Shown here in pieces: positions 1-7,888 of a stretch of DNA of 64,000 nt. The notes below the pieces were generated by a model, which did no database searches, was not told the DNA's origin, and saw nothing but the letters and a program-made list of their open reading frames with translations. This DNA is from an uncultured Prevotellaceae bacterium (lineage in GTDB: Bacteria; Bacteroidota; Bacteroidia; Bacteroidales; Bacteroidaceae). A program made the translations under genes and the position numbers. The stretch lies in the NCBI GenBank assembly GCA_902784565.1, contig CACZVE010000003.1, positions 86,169 to 150,168 of the forward strand, written 5' to 3'. Within the stretch, counting starts at the first letter, position 1. Each line of letters begins with the position of its first letter.

Positions 1-699
1 CTGATCCTCCACCTCGAAGGTACGGATGGAGTCGATATCGTCGCCGAAGAAATCGATACGGAAGGGATATTCGCAACTGTAGGAATACACGTCAAGGATG
101 GAGCCGCGCAGGGCAAACTGGCCAGGCTCGTAGACATAATCTACCTCGCGGAAGCCGAACTCACGCAGTGTTTTCTCGATAGCCGACACGGCGATGGTCT
201 GCTCTTTTTCTAATATTAAGGTGCGCGCATCGAGACTCTTCTTCGACACCACGAGTTCCGCCACCGCCTCAGGATACGTCACGCACAATGGGGACTGTCC
301 CCTCTGTGAGGAAGGAGTGTCAGCGACTGGATTACAGGGGGACTGTCCCCATTGTGCGAATCGGGCCAACACCTCAGTTCGCAGAATCTCATTTGCACTA
401 TCCCGCTGCGCATACTTAATCGCCCGACGGTAACTGCTGGGAAAGAACAACACATTCCTATCCCCCAGCAACTGCGTCAGGTCGTGGTAGAAATAGCCCG
501 CCTCCTCGGCATCCTGCAAGATAATCAGCAACGGAGCAGAAGCCACTTTTCCACTGAGCGCAGCAAACACCATCGGTGCACTGGAACCCAACAGACCTTC
601 GAGGAAAATCTTCTTCGCCGAGGATTTTCCTATCGCCTGTGCCAGTGCCTTCACCTGCGGCAACCCGGCATAGATGTTCTCCAATTCCTGTATATTCAT
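1..699 (-). CDS. mfd: Transcription-repair coupling factor Mfd, N-terminal 233 residues (cut by window edge)
   Basis: Mfd removes RNA polymerase stalled at lesions and recruits UvrA. Only the N-terminal UvrB-like part is visible; the helicase modules lie beyond base 1. The protein starts MNIQELENIYAGLPQ, and the conserved stretch VDYVYEPGQFALRGSILDVY near residues 190-209 fixes the family. The ATG at 697-699 is 9 bp from the uraA stop, so the two genes probably form an operon. Residues about 114-139 are an insert encoded by a REP-like inverted repeat, placed between the conserved ILRTEVLARF and VTYPEAVAELVVSKK segments where homologues have a short loop. The frame stays open through it. Family assignment is firm; effect of the insert is unknown. 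Confidence 0.93.
   Translation of the reverse strand, partial: MNIQELENIYAGLPQVKALAQAIGKSSAKKIFLEGLLGSSAPMVFAALSGKVASAPLLIILQDAEEAGYFYHDLTQLLGDRNVLFFPSSYRRAIKYAQRDSANEILRTEVLARFAQWGQSPCNPVADTPSSQRGQSPLCVTYPEAVAELVVSKKSLDARTLILEKEQTIAVSAIEKTLREFGFREVDYVYEPGQFALRGSILDVYSYSCEYPFRIDFFGDDIDSIRTFEVEDQ
282..358. repeat. REP-like inverted repeat pair inside mfd
   Basis: Two copies of the palindrome GGGGACTGTCCCC (290-302 and 338-350) lie in inverted orientation. The outer arms CGCACAATGGGGA (282-294) and TCCCCATTGTGCG (346-358) are perfect complements. Each unit also carries a CTGTG/TCTGTG-type flank. The layout is that of a REP doublet (BIME), the kind of sequence mobilised in other bacteria by RAYT (IS200-like) transposases. 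No such transposase lies in this window. The element is read through in frame as part of Mfd. Confidence 0.8.
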
Positions 700-708
700 C
701 AAAGACCT

Positions 709-2052
709 TTACTCCCTTTGAGGGTGCTGGGGCTTTTCCTTGCCGTGTACACTCTTCACCTTCATGCCCAGTTTTCCTGGCAAGACAGCGTTAAGTGTGA
801 CGCCCACGAGGGCAGAGAGTGCCAGACCGGAGAAATGGATGGGACCAATGCTCACATTATCGTCGGCACCATATTTGACACCGATGGCAATCACCAGTAT
901 CAAGGCAGCGACAAAGACATTTCGCGAAGAGTTGAAGTCCACACTGTCTTCTATCAAATTGCGCACACCAACGGCAGAGATCATACCGTAGAGAATCAGA
1001 CTCACACCACCAATGGTGGCTGCGGGCATCAAACCGATAAGACTGGCGAACTTAGGACAGAAAGAAAGTAGGATGGCGAAGATGGCAGCCAGACGGATGA
1101 CGGCAGGGTCAAAGACCTTCGTGAGGTTCAGGACACCGGTATTCTCGCCGTATGTAGTATTGGCAGGAGCGCCGAAGAGCGAAGCCAGCGCCGTGGCCAG
1201 ACCGTCGCCCATCAGTGTGCGATGCAGACCAGGTGCCTTCAGGAAATCCTTCCCAACAGTCGAGGAGATGGCACACATATCACCGATGTGTTCCATGATG
1301 GTGGCAATGGCTATCGGTACGATGGCGATAATCGTAGAGATAAGGAATGTGGAGTCCATATCGTCAAAGACAGCCAACACGGTCTGTTCCCTGCTGAAAG
1401 GCAGTCCAATCCATGCGGTCTCATGTAACGGTGTAAAGTCCACCTCACCCAACACGACAGCCAGCGCATAACTGACAATCACACCCAACAGGATGGGAAT
1501 GATCCTAAAGATGCCCTTGCCATAGACACTGGCAAGGATGACTGTCAGAAGGGCCACAAGGGCCAACGGCCAGTTGGTGGCGCAGTTCTGTATGGCACTG
1601 CCTGAGAGTACCAGACCGATGGCAATAATCATAGGACCCGTGACCAGCGGTGGGAAGAATCGCAGGATCTTCTCGATGCCGAACGACTTGATGAGACCAG
1701 CCATCACGAAATAGCACAGTCCGGCGCAGAACACGCCAATACAGGCATAGTCCAGAGCCAATGTCTCGCTCATGCCCTGCTCCACACCCAATGATTTCAC
1801 AGACAAATAGCCTCCTAAGAAGGCAAACGAGGAACCGAGGAAGGCAGGCACCTGCAACTTACTGACAAAGTGGAATACCAATGTGCCGACACCCGCAAAC
1901 AAGAGGGTTGACGACACGGAGAGACCTGTCAGTACAGGCACCAATACGGTGGCGCCAAACATGGCAAACAAATGTTGGATACCTAAGATAATGTACTTGG
2001 GCATGCCCAGTTGTCTGGCATCAGTGATGCCTTCTTTCTCTGTGATGTTCAT
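709..2052 (-). CDS. uraA: Uracil permease (NCS2 family)
   Basis: Predicted inner-membrane uracil:proton symporter for pyrimidine salvage, 447 aa and about 14 membrane segments. The NCS2 fold is shown by FLGSSFAFLGG (71-81), the helix-8 motif with Glu254 (TIMEHIGD) and the NTTYGEN motif (298-304) with Glu303. In E. coli UraA the matching glutamates bind uracil and relay the proton. The ATG at 2050-2052 (MNITEKEGITD) was chosen because the frame runs further upstream only through the promoter region, and a -7 box sits 25 bp before this ATG. It is followed after 9 bp by mfd. Xanthine transport is possible in this family, but the motif details favour uracil. Confidence 0.92.
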   Translation of the reverse strand: MNITEKEGITDARQLGMPKYIILGIQHLFAMFGATVLVPVLTGLSVSSTLLFAGVGTLVFHFVSKLQVPAFLGSSFAFLGGYLSVKSLGVEQGMSETLALDYACIGVFCAGLCYFVMAGLIKSFGIEKILRFFPPLVTGPMIIAIGLVLSGSAIQNCATNWPLALVALLTVILASVYGKGIFRIIPILLGVIVSYALAVVLGEVDFTPLHETAWIGLPFSREQTVLAVFDDMDSTFLISTIIAIVPIAIATIMEHIGDMCAISSTVGKDFLKAPGLHRTLMGDGLATALASLFGAPANTTYGENTGVLNLTKVFDPAVIRLAAIFAILLSFCPKFASLIGLMPAATIGGVSLILYGMISAVGVRNLIEDSVDFNSSRNVFVAALILVIAIGVKYGADDNVSIGPIHFSGLALSALVGVTLNAVLPGKLGMKVKSVHGKEKPQHPQRE

Positions 2053-2076
2053 AATCCGATTAATTTGATTTTGTTG

Positions 2077-2106
2077 GCAAAGGTACAAAAAAAATAAGAT
2101 AAAAAC
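2077..2106 (-). promoter_or_regulatory. Promoter of uraA-mfd
   Basis: On the minus strand the -7 box TACCTTTGC occupies 2085-2077, with a TTG about 20 bp upstream (2108-2106). This matches the Bacteroidetes housekeeping consensus TTTG-N19-21-TAnnTTTG. Confidence 0.7.
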
Positions 2107-2114
2107 AAAAATTA

Positions 2115-2146
2115 TTTGGATATTGCGTAGTTTTTTGTAATTTTGC
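2115..2146 (+). promoter_or_regulatory. Promoter of the GT2-plsC-phosphoesterase operon
   Basis: TTTG at 2115-2118 and TAATTTTGC at 2138-2146 are separated by 19 bp, a complete Bacteroidetes promoter. It is divergent from the uraA promoter; the -7 boxes are about 50 bp apart. The ATG follows 18 bp after the box. Confidence 0.75.
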
Positions 2147-2164
2147 AGCGTAATAACACAGATT

Positions 2165-2914
2165 ATGCATTCAAGCGACAGCATCGTTATCATCCCAACG
2201 TATAACGAAAAGGAGAACATCGAGAAGATTATCCGGGCCGTGTTCGGGCTGGAAAAGACCTTCCATATCCTCGTCATCGATGACGGTTCGCCCGACGGGA
2301 CAGCCCAGATCGTGAAGGATCTGATGGCCTCCGAATTCGGCGACAGACTCTTTATCCTGGAGCGCAGCGGTAAGTTGGGCCTCGGCACAGCCTATATCAT
2401 GGGCTTCAAATGGGCACTGGAACACAACTATGACTACATCTTCGAGATGGACGCCGATTTCAGTCACGACCCCAACGACCTGCCACGCCTCTATGCCGCC
2501 TGTCACGACGAGGGCTACGACTTGGCCATCGGCTCGCGCTATGTCACTGGCGTCAACGTGGTGAACTGGCCCATCGGACGGGTGCTGATGAGTTATTTCG
2601 CCTCGAAGTATGTACGTTTCGTCACAGGTTTCAAAGTTCACGACACCACAGCGGGCTTCAAGTGCTACAAGCGCCGCGTGCTGCAGACCATCGAACTGGA
2701 TAAGATTCGTTTCAAGGGCTACGGTTTCCAGATTGAGATGAAATACACCGCCTATAAGATCGGTTTTAAGATCAAGGAGGTGAGCGTCATCTTCATCAAC
2801 CGTCGCGAAGGCACCAGCAAGATGTCGGGTGGCATCTTCGGCGAGGCGTTCTTCGGTGTGATGCGACTGCGCTGGGACGGATGGACGCGGAAGTATCCGA
2901 AAATTAGGAATTAG
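2165..2914 (+). CDS. Polyprenol-phosphate mannosyltransferase-like GT2 glycosyltransferase
   Basis: A 249-aa GT2 enzyme of the DPM1/polyprenol monophosphomannose synthase type, which moves a sugar from a nucleotide donor to polyprenyl phosphate on the cytoplasmic side of the inner membrane. The GT-A core is clear: IVIIPTYNEKENIE (8-20), VIDDGSPDGT (37-46) and the metal-binding DADFSHDPNDLP (96-107). There is no C-terminal membrane segment, so this is the soluble form. It heads an operon with plsC and a phosphoesterase. Sugar specificity cannot be read from the sequence. Its stop codon lies inside an AATTAGK heptamer array. Confidence 0.88.
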   Translation: MHSSDSIVIIPTYNEKENIEKIIRAVFGLEKTFHILVIDDGSPDGTAQIVKDLMASEFGDRLFILERSGKLGLGTAYIMGFKWALEHNYDYIFEMDADFSHDPNDLPRLYAACHDEGYDLAIGSRYVTGVNVVNWPIGRVLMSYFASKYVRFVTGFKVHDTTAGFKCYKRRVLQTIELDKIRFKGYGFQIEMKYTAYKIGFKIKEVSVIFINRREGTSKMSGGIFGEAFFGVMRLRWDGWTRKYPKIRN

Positions 2915-2943
2915 TAATTAGGAATTAGTAATTATGATTACCT
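2901..2943 (+). repeat. AATTAGG/AATTAGT heptamer array reaching into the plsC start
   Basis: Alternating 7-bp units AATTAGG and AATTAGT. The array starts in the last codons of the GT2 gene (stop TAG at 2912-2914) and ends in AATTATGATTACCT, whose ATG (2934) is the plsC start codon. A second copy at 15762-15803 matches over about 43 bp with two mismatches. Confidence 0.85.
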
Positions 2944-3695
2944 TGCTATATAGGGTTTATCAACTAATCATAGGACTGCCGATACTGGTCGTTCTGACCA
3001 TCATCACGGCATTAGAGGTGGGCATTGGCACGAGTATCGGCAACGGCCACTTCTGGGGCTACTATCCTGGTCACTGGTGGGGCAACCTTATCCTGAAACT
3101 GTTCCTCCTGCCCGTCAAGGTGGAGGGGCGCGAGAATCTGGAGAAGAACCAGAGTTACGTGTTTGTGGCCAACCATCAGGGCTCGTTTGATATCTTCCTG
3201 ATCTACGGACACCTGAACCGTAATTTCAAGTGGATGATGAAACAATCGCTTCGGAAGATCCCCTGTGTGGGCTATGCCTGTGAGAAGTCGCACCAGATCT
3301 TCGTGGACAAACGGGGAGCCAGTAAGATCCGTAAGACTTACGAAGATGCCCGTGAGATCCTGAAAGAGGGTTACAGTGTGACGGTATTCCCTGAGGGAGC
3401 ACGCACCTTTACCGGTCACATGGCCCACTTCAAGAAAGGTGCCTTCGCACTGGCCGACGAACTGCAACTGCCTGTGGTACCGCTGACCATCAACGGCTCG
3501 TTTGATGTGCTGCCCCGTATGAAGGGTTTCAACTTCATCAACTGGCACCCGCTCTCCCTCACCATCCACCAGCCCATCTATCCCGTCGGACAGGGCGTGG
3601 AGAATATCGAGGCCACCATGCGCCAATCGTTCGACTCCGTGATGTCAGCCCTCAACCCGAAGTACCAAGGACTTGTTGAAAACCCTGACCAATGA
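2934..3695 (+). CDS. plsC: 1-acyl-sn-glycerol-3-phosphate acyltransferase
   Basis: Acylates lysophosphatidic acid to phosphatidic acid in phospholipid synthesis at the inner membrane; 253 aa, normal length. An N-terminal membrane anchor (about 5-30) precedes the HX4D motif NHQGSFD (80-86), and FPEGAR (152-157) supplies the substrate-binding glycine motif. The start MITLLYRVYQ fits the family and is chosen although ATG ATT ACC belongs to a dispersed repeat; no better start exists nearby. The last codons overlap the phosphoesterase start by 4 bp (ATGA), indicating translational coupling. Confidence 0.92.
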   Translation: MITLLYRVYQLIIGLPILVVLTIITALEVGIGTSIGNGHFWGYYPGHWWGNLILKLFLLPVKVEGRENLEKNQSYVFVANHQGSFDIFLIYGHLNRNFKWMMKQSLRKIPCVGYACEKSHQIFVDKRGASKIRKTYEDAREILKEGYSVTVFPEGARTFTGHMAHFKKGAFALADELQLPVVPLTINGSFDVLPRMKGFNFINWHPLSLTIHQPIYPVGQGVENIEATMRQSFDSVMSALNPKYQGLVENPDQ

Positions 3696-4855
3696 TTGCA
3701 CGTGCCCCTTACCTGTTTCTTTTGCTGATCATCATACCCGACCTATATCTTGATCTGCACTACTGGCGTCACCGTTTCGGAGGCTGGACGACCAAGCGTA
3801 TCCTCTACTGGATGCCGACTATCGGAATGATAGCCTACACCCTTCGTCTGATGTACGAGAAGAACTTCATTCCCGACAATCCCACCATATTATATATATA
3901 CCTGTTGCTGCTGGGACTCATCGTCATCCCCAAATGGATTTTCATGCTCTGTTCCATCACGGGACTGGGGTTCTGCCGACTGTTCCGCAAAAAGAAAAAT
4001 TATGGTAATCTCATTGGCCTATGCCTGGTGCCGCTGCTCTGGTTTGTCCTGATCTACGGCTCCACCATCGGGTTCGAGAAACTGGAAGTAAACCAGCAGA
4101 CCTACACCTCACCAGACCTGCCTGCCGCCTTCGACGGTTACAGGATTGTACTCTTTTCCGATGCACATGTCGGCTCCTACAAGGGGCGTCAGCATATCCT
4201 CCAGAATGCCATCGACCACATCAATGCCCAACATCCAGACCTGATTGTCTATACAGGTGACCTCCAAAACACCCAACCACAGGACATCTATGAGCACATG
4301 GACCTCCTCTCGTCGTTAAAGGCGAAGGATGGCGTCTATTCCGTGCTCGGCAACCACGACTATGCGATGTATATCGACGCTGACGAGGCCCGGAAAGTGG
4401 CGAACAATCGCGAGGTGGTCAGTCTGGAAAAACAGATGGGCTGGACGCTGCTGCGCAATGAGCACCGCATCCTTACAAAGGGCAAAGACCATATCGTCCT
4501 TGCCGGTATGGAGAATGACGGCGACGGAAAGAAGTTCCCGCAACTCGGCAATATCAACAAGACTTTGAAGGGTGTCAAGAAGGATGATTTCATCCTGCTG
4601 CTCGAACACGATCCTTCTTCCTGGCGACGGAAGATCATCCCTGACGGACGCGCCCAACTGACGCTGAGCGGCCATACCCACAAGATGCAGTTCACGCTTT
4701 TCGGCTGGTGCCCGATGTCTGTAACGGGTAAGGAGTTCAACGGTTGGTATTCCGAGGGCTCTCAGTCCCTCTTCGTCACGGCAGGTGTAGGCGGCCTCAT
4801 CCCCTTCCGCTTCGACGCCCCCGGCGAAATCGTCGTCCTGACCCTAAAAAAGTAA
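3692..4855 (+). CDS. Membrane-anchored calcineurin-like metallophosphoesterase
   Basis: 387 aa. Three to four hydrophobic segments in the first 125 residues anchor it in the inner membrane, with the catalytic domain after them. The dimetal motifs are all present: FSDAHVGS (155-162), YTGDLQN (187-193), LGNHDY (219-224), LLEHDP (303-308) and LSGHTH (325-330). This is the YkuE-like group; homologues act on phospholipid or lipid A-type substrates, but the substrate here is not known. It shares 4 bp with plsC, which fits a role in lipid metabolism. It is followed directly by the tandem repeat array. Confidence 0.88.
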   Translation: MIARAPYLFLLLIIIPDLYLDLHYWRHRFGGWTTKRILYWMPTIGMIAYTLRLMYEKNFIPDNPTILYIYLLLLGLIVIPKWIFMLCSITGLGFCRLFRKKKNYGNLIGLCLVPLLWFVLIYGSTIGFEKLEVNQQTYTSPDLPAAFDGYRIVLFSDAHVGSYKGRQHILQNAIDHINAQHPDLIVYTGDLQNTQPQDIYEHMDLLSSLKAKDGVYSVLGNHDYAMYIDADEARKVANNREVVSLEKQMGWTLLRNEHRILTKGKDHIVLAGMENDGDGKKFPQLGNINKTLKGVKKDDFILLLEHDPSSWRRKIIPDGRAQLTLSGHTHKMQFTLFGWCPMSVTGKEFNGWYSEGSQSLFVTAGVGGLIPFRFDAPGEIVVLTLKK

Positions 4856-4897
4856 TCACAACGGGGGCAGAGCACAATGGTTCCTGACTCGTTATGC

Positions 4898-5660
4898 ATG
4901 AAAACCTTGCCTAAAATCTGGGAGAAGATATTATGGGGTCGGAATTTCTTGCCCTGAATCTGAGGGATAATTTCCCGAGGGCGGAATGTTTTGCCCCAGA
5001 ATTGAGGCATGTTTTCCTGAGGGCGGAATATCTTCACCCAAATCTGGGGCGCATTTCTCTGGGGTCGGAATTATTCGCCCTGGATTCGAGGGATAATTTT
5101 CCGAGGTCGGAATATCTTGCCCCGGAACTGGGGCATATTTTTCCGGGGTCGGGATTTCTTCACCCAGAATTGGGACACGATTTCCCGAGGGCGGAATATC
5201 TTCTCCGGGATTTGGGGCTGATTTTTAAAAGATCAAAATGACATGCTTTAGATTCGAGACAGACCATCCTAAAGTTTGAAAAACTTGTCCCAAATCCGTG
5301 AAAAACCATCTTAAGACTTCAAAAACCAGCCTCAAAACTGGGAGACGTTTATGCATGGGGTGCAAAAACATGCCTCAGAATTGGGGGAAGATTATGCAGG
5401 GGTGGCATAAACATGCCTCAGATTTGGGGGAAGGTTTTGCATGGGGTGCAAAAATGTGCCTCAGATTTGGGGGAAGATTTTGCATGGGGTGCAGAAACGT
5501 GCCTCAGATTTGGGGGAAGATTTTGCATGGGGTGCAGAAACGTGCCTCAGTTTTGGGGGAGACTTTTGCACGGGGTGCATAAACGTGCCTCAGATTTGGG
5601 GCAGACTTTTGCACGGTGTGCAGAAACGTGCCTCAGTTTTGGGGCGGGTTTTTACAGGGT
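4898..5660 (+). repeat. Tandem array of about eighteen 42/43-bp units
   Basis: One continuous minisatellite. In 4940-5230 the units are 42 bp (CGGAAT or CGGGAT recurs at 4940, 4982, 5024, 5066, 5108, 5150, 5192). Units at 5241, 5283 and 5325 are strongly diverged but keep the spacing. From 5352 to 5652 they are 43 bp (TGCA recurs at 5352, 5395, 5438, 5481, 5524, 5567, 5610). Both halves derive from one unit, roughly GCCTCAGAATTGGGGGAAGA plus a purine-rich tail. Many units can form a small hairpin such as GCCCC-N6-GGGGC, and variants such as CCCT/AGGG keep pairing. All frames are largely open, but no ORF has a convincing start, so I treat the 937-bp gap as noncoding. Confidence 0.9.
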
Positions 5661-5716
5661 AAAAACGATAAAAATGAAAAAAAGAGGTCTTCAAATGAAC
5701 TCCAGAACACTCGTAA

Positions 5717-5773
5717 ACACGGAGAGACGGCTCTATTGTGCTGGCTGACACAAAAGAACCGTCCCTCTGTGAG
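5717..5773. repeat. REP-like hairpin, AGAACCGTCCCTCTGTG type
   Basis: ACACGGAGAGACGGCTCTATTGTG (5717-5740, here split as ACACGGAGAGAC then GGCTCTATTGTG) faces CACAAAAGAACC-GTCCCTCTGTGAG (5749-5773) as an imperfect inverted repeat with an 8-nt loop. It shares the CTCTGTG flank with the mfd element. It lies just past the SH3 gene stop on the minus strand, so a 3-prime-end role is also possible. Confidence 0.6.
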
Positions 5774-5792
5774 ACCCTCTGAGGTAGTGGAC

Positions 5793-7004
5793 TTATTGCT
5801 TCACGATGACATCGGTCTTCTTGACGAAGAGATAGTCATGGCCTGTACGCAACTCGTAGTATTCGCCATCGTCGAAGGTATGCTCAAAGTAGGTATCGGC
5901 AATAATGGTGCCTTTGTCGACAGAACAGAATACATTGAGTCCGCCAGTGGCATTATTCTCGCAATAGATGGCAATGATATCCTTGGCTACCAACTTAGGA
6001 CCGGTACCTGCCACCCATGACATCTGTCCCAGATACTTGGTGTAGACCCAACCCTCGACTTCATCGACGGCAACCTTGCTCCATGTCTTTCCCTTCTCGA
6101 TGAGGATACCGCGCCCCAGTCCGTGGTCCTGCATCCACAGTTTGCCAATAATCTTGCCCTGCATCGAGGGCTCTGAGCGGACATTCAGGTAACCATCGTC
6201 GCTGACGGCATAGCAGACAGTGAATATCTGACCATTGTCGGCAACGGCCTTGGCACCCTGTACTTGGTACTTATAGAGGTGGTCGTTGTAGTCTACCGCA
6301 TAGAGATACTCACGTCCGTTGGACTCGGTTTGCAGTTCCAGATACTGCACCTTGTAGGTAAACGGCAGTTTGCTCAGCACCTTGCCCGTCAACTTATCGA
6401 GCATGAAAAGGAACTTCTTCTCACTGGTGAAGCCATAGGAGCAGAACACGAACTGCGAGTCGAGGATGAAAATGTCGTTGCTGGTGAGCCAATCAGTAGA
6501 CCACACCATCTGGCGGCGCTCAGGATTGTAGCAGTGGAGTTTCGACCCCTTGCCGTTGACACCGCTGGCATAACTGGGACAGGCCATGTTGAAGAACAGA
6601 TTGTGGGTATCGGGATCCCAGCGCACGTCCTGCACCTCACAGTAATCGTTCTGCGCCACCTCACCCAGATTGACGGTATAGAGGGGGTGTTCGTCCTTGT
6701 CGTAGATAACCACGATGAACTTGTAGTCATCATCACTCATAGGCAAACGATACATGGCGAGCCATCCGATGTCGATACGTTCAGAAATGAACTGCTCCAA
6801 ACCCTTAGCCTCAGGAACACGGGGCAGGTATTCGTTCTGGTTTTCCTTGCGCAGACGGTAGATGGTACCGTTGGGTTTGTTCTTCAACGAAATCATCGTT
6901 TTCTGCCAGTTGGCACCATAATTCTTCACAGAGACCAGACGCTGGGCGCTGGCAGTACCAAGCATCATCACTAAAGCCACAAGGCTGAGAATCATTCTTT
7001 TCAT
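5793..7004 (-). CDS. Exported SH3-domain protein
   Basis: 403 aa with a clear signal peptide (MKRMILSLVALVMMLGTASAQ, cleavage after about residue 20). An SH3b domain lies at roughly 250-330 (YLNVRSEPSMQGKIIGKL and WSKVAVDEVEGWVYTKYL). The region before it has strand-rich segments such as VQDVRWDPDTHNLFFNMA. SH3b domains usually bind peptidoglycan or cell-wall peptides, so a periplasmic role is likely, but no catalytic motif is visible. It is the last of four minus-strand genes, 44 bp after the MetH activation gene. Confidence 0.75.
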   Translation of the reverse strand: MKRMILSLVALVMMLGTASAQRLVSVKNYGANWQKTMISLKNKPNGTIYRLRKENQNEYLPRVPEAKGLEQFISERIDIGWLAMYRLPMSDDDYKFIVVIYDKDEHPLYTVNLGEVAQNDYCEVQDVRWDPDTHNLFFNMACPSYASGVNGKGSKLHCYNPERRQMVWSTDWLTSNDIFILDSQFVFCSYGFTSEKKFLFMLDKLTGKVLSKLPFTYKVQYLELQTESNGREYLYAVDYNDHLYKYQVQGAKAVADNGQIFTVCYAVSDDGYLNVRSEPSMQGKIIGKLWMQDHGLGRGILIEKGKTWSKVAVDEVEGWVYTKYLGQMSWVAGTGPKLVAKDIIAIYCENNATGGLNVFCSVDKGTIIADTYFEHTFDDGEYYELRTGHDYLFVKKTDVIVKQ

Positions 7005-7048
7005 AATGGTTATGTTTATTTATACAATAGAGACTATATGCGTTTGTT

Positions 7049-7888
7049 TCACAGATTGGCGGCGAGGAATTTGCGACAAATTTCGACAGGAAGACCACGA
7101 CGACGGGCATAATCGCAGAGTTGATCTTCACCAATCTTCCCGATAGAGAAATAACGAGCCTTGGGATGGGCAAGCATCAAACCGGAGACACTGGCATGAG
7201 GTTTCATGGCACCACTCTCCGTCAGGCGGATGCCAATCTGTTTCATATCCAACAGTTCATCGAGGACGAAGTTCAGGCTGGTATCAGGCAAGGATGGATA
7301 GCCTACAGCAGGACGGATGCCCTGAAACTTCTCTATTTGCATCTCCGGGATAGAGAGGTTTTCGTCCTTGGCATAGCCCCAATATTGCTTCCTCACTTCC
7401 TCGTGCATCCGCTCGGCAGTAGCCTCAGCCAGACGATCGGCCAAAAGTTGCATCATCATCTTCTGATAGGGGTCTGCGTCGAAATCGGTTTCGAGTCCGT
7501 GGGAGACGGAAGTGGCGAAAAGGCCGATTTTAGAGGAAAGAGGAAAGAGGAAAGAGGAAGGAGAAATGTTTTGCGGGGCGATAAAGTCAGAAAGACAGAG
7601 ACAATCGGAACCGGGCTGTTGCTGACGCAAAAGAGGTATTCTCTTTCCACTTTTCTCTTTCCACTTTCCACTAAACACAACGATATCATCGCCATCTGCG
7701 TTGGCATCAAACAATTCAAAAAGCCCAAATGTCTGATAGGTACCGTCGATCTGGCGCAGAGCCTCTTCTGCCTCCTGACGCAGTTTGGCTTTTTCGTCCT
7801 CAGGCTTCCCACTCATTCCCCAGGCATGATAGAAATATGCCCAGTTGATATAGGGTGCGACCTCTGATATCTGATAGGTAATCTTCAT
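7049..7888 (-). CDS. Stand-alone MetH activation (AdoMet-binding) domain protein
   Basis: 279 aa matching only the C-terminal reactivation domain of cobalamin-dependent methionine synthase, which binds AdoMet for reductive methylation of B12. Conserved blocks: YFYHAWGMSG, LRQQQPGSDCLCLSDFIAP, EMQIEKFQGIRPAVGYPSLPD (as EMQIEKFQGIRP then AVGYPSLPD) and KPHASVSGLMLAHPKARYFS. Bacteroidetes commonly encode this domain apart from the rest of MetH; the core is not in this window. The start is translationally coupled to pyrC (ATGA overlap at 7885-7888). Two stretches flanking the LRQQ block (about residues 72-82 and 108-118) are encoded by 7-bp repeats and look like inserts. Confidence 0.85.
   Translation of the reverse strand: MKITYQISEVAPYINWAYFYHAWGMSGKPEDEKAKLRQEAEEALRQIDGTYQTFGLFELFDANADGDDIVVFSGKWKEKSGKRIPLLRQQQPGSDCLCLSDFIAPQNISPSSFLFPLSSKIGLFATSVSHGLETDFDADPYQKMMMQLLADRLAEATAERMHEEVRKQYWGYAKDENLSIPEMQIEKFQGIRPAVGYPSLPDTSLNFVLDELLDMKQIGIRLTESGAMKPHASVSGLMLAHPKARYFSIGKIGEDQLCDYARRRGLPVEICRKFLAANL
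7533..7672. repeat. Inverted heptamer arrays inside the MetH activation gene
   Basis: GAGGAAA units at 7533-7563 and TCTCTTTCCACTTTT-type units at 7640-7672 are 7-bp arrays in opposite orientation, flanking about 75 bp of normal coding sequence. They encode SPSSFLFPLSS and SGKWKEKSGK, low-complexity segments next to the conserved LRQQ and SDFIAP motifs. Confidence 0.75.

Noticed and set aside
352-1071. Plus-strand ORFs over mfd and uraA
   Set aside because: They are frame shadows of two genes with strong family motifs on the minus strand.
4898-5660. CRISPR array
   Set aside because: Units are contiguous with no unique spacers between repeats, and no cas gene lies nearby.
4933-5748. Proteins encoded by the tandem repeats (several overlapping ORFs)
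   Set aside because: All frames are open because the unit lacks stops; no promoter, start context or domain, and the 43-bp period shifts frame each unit.
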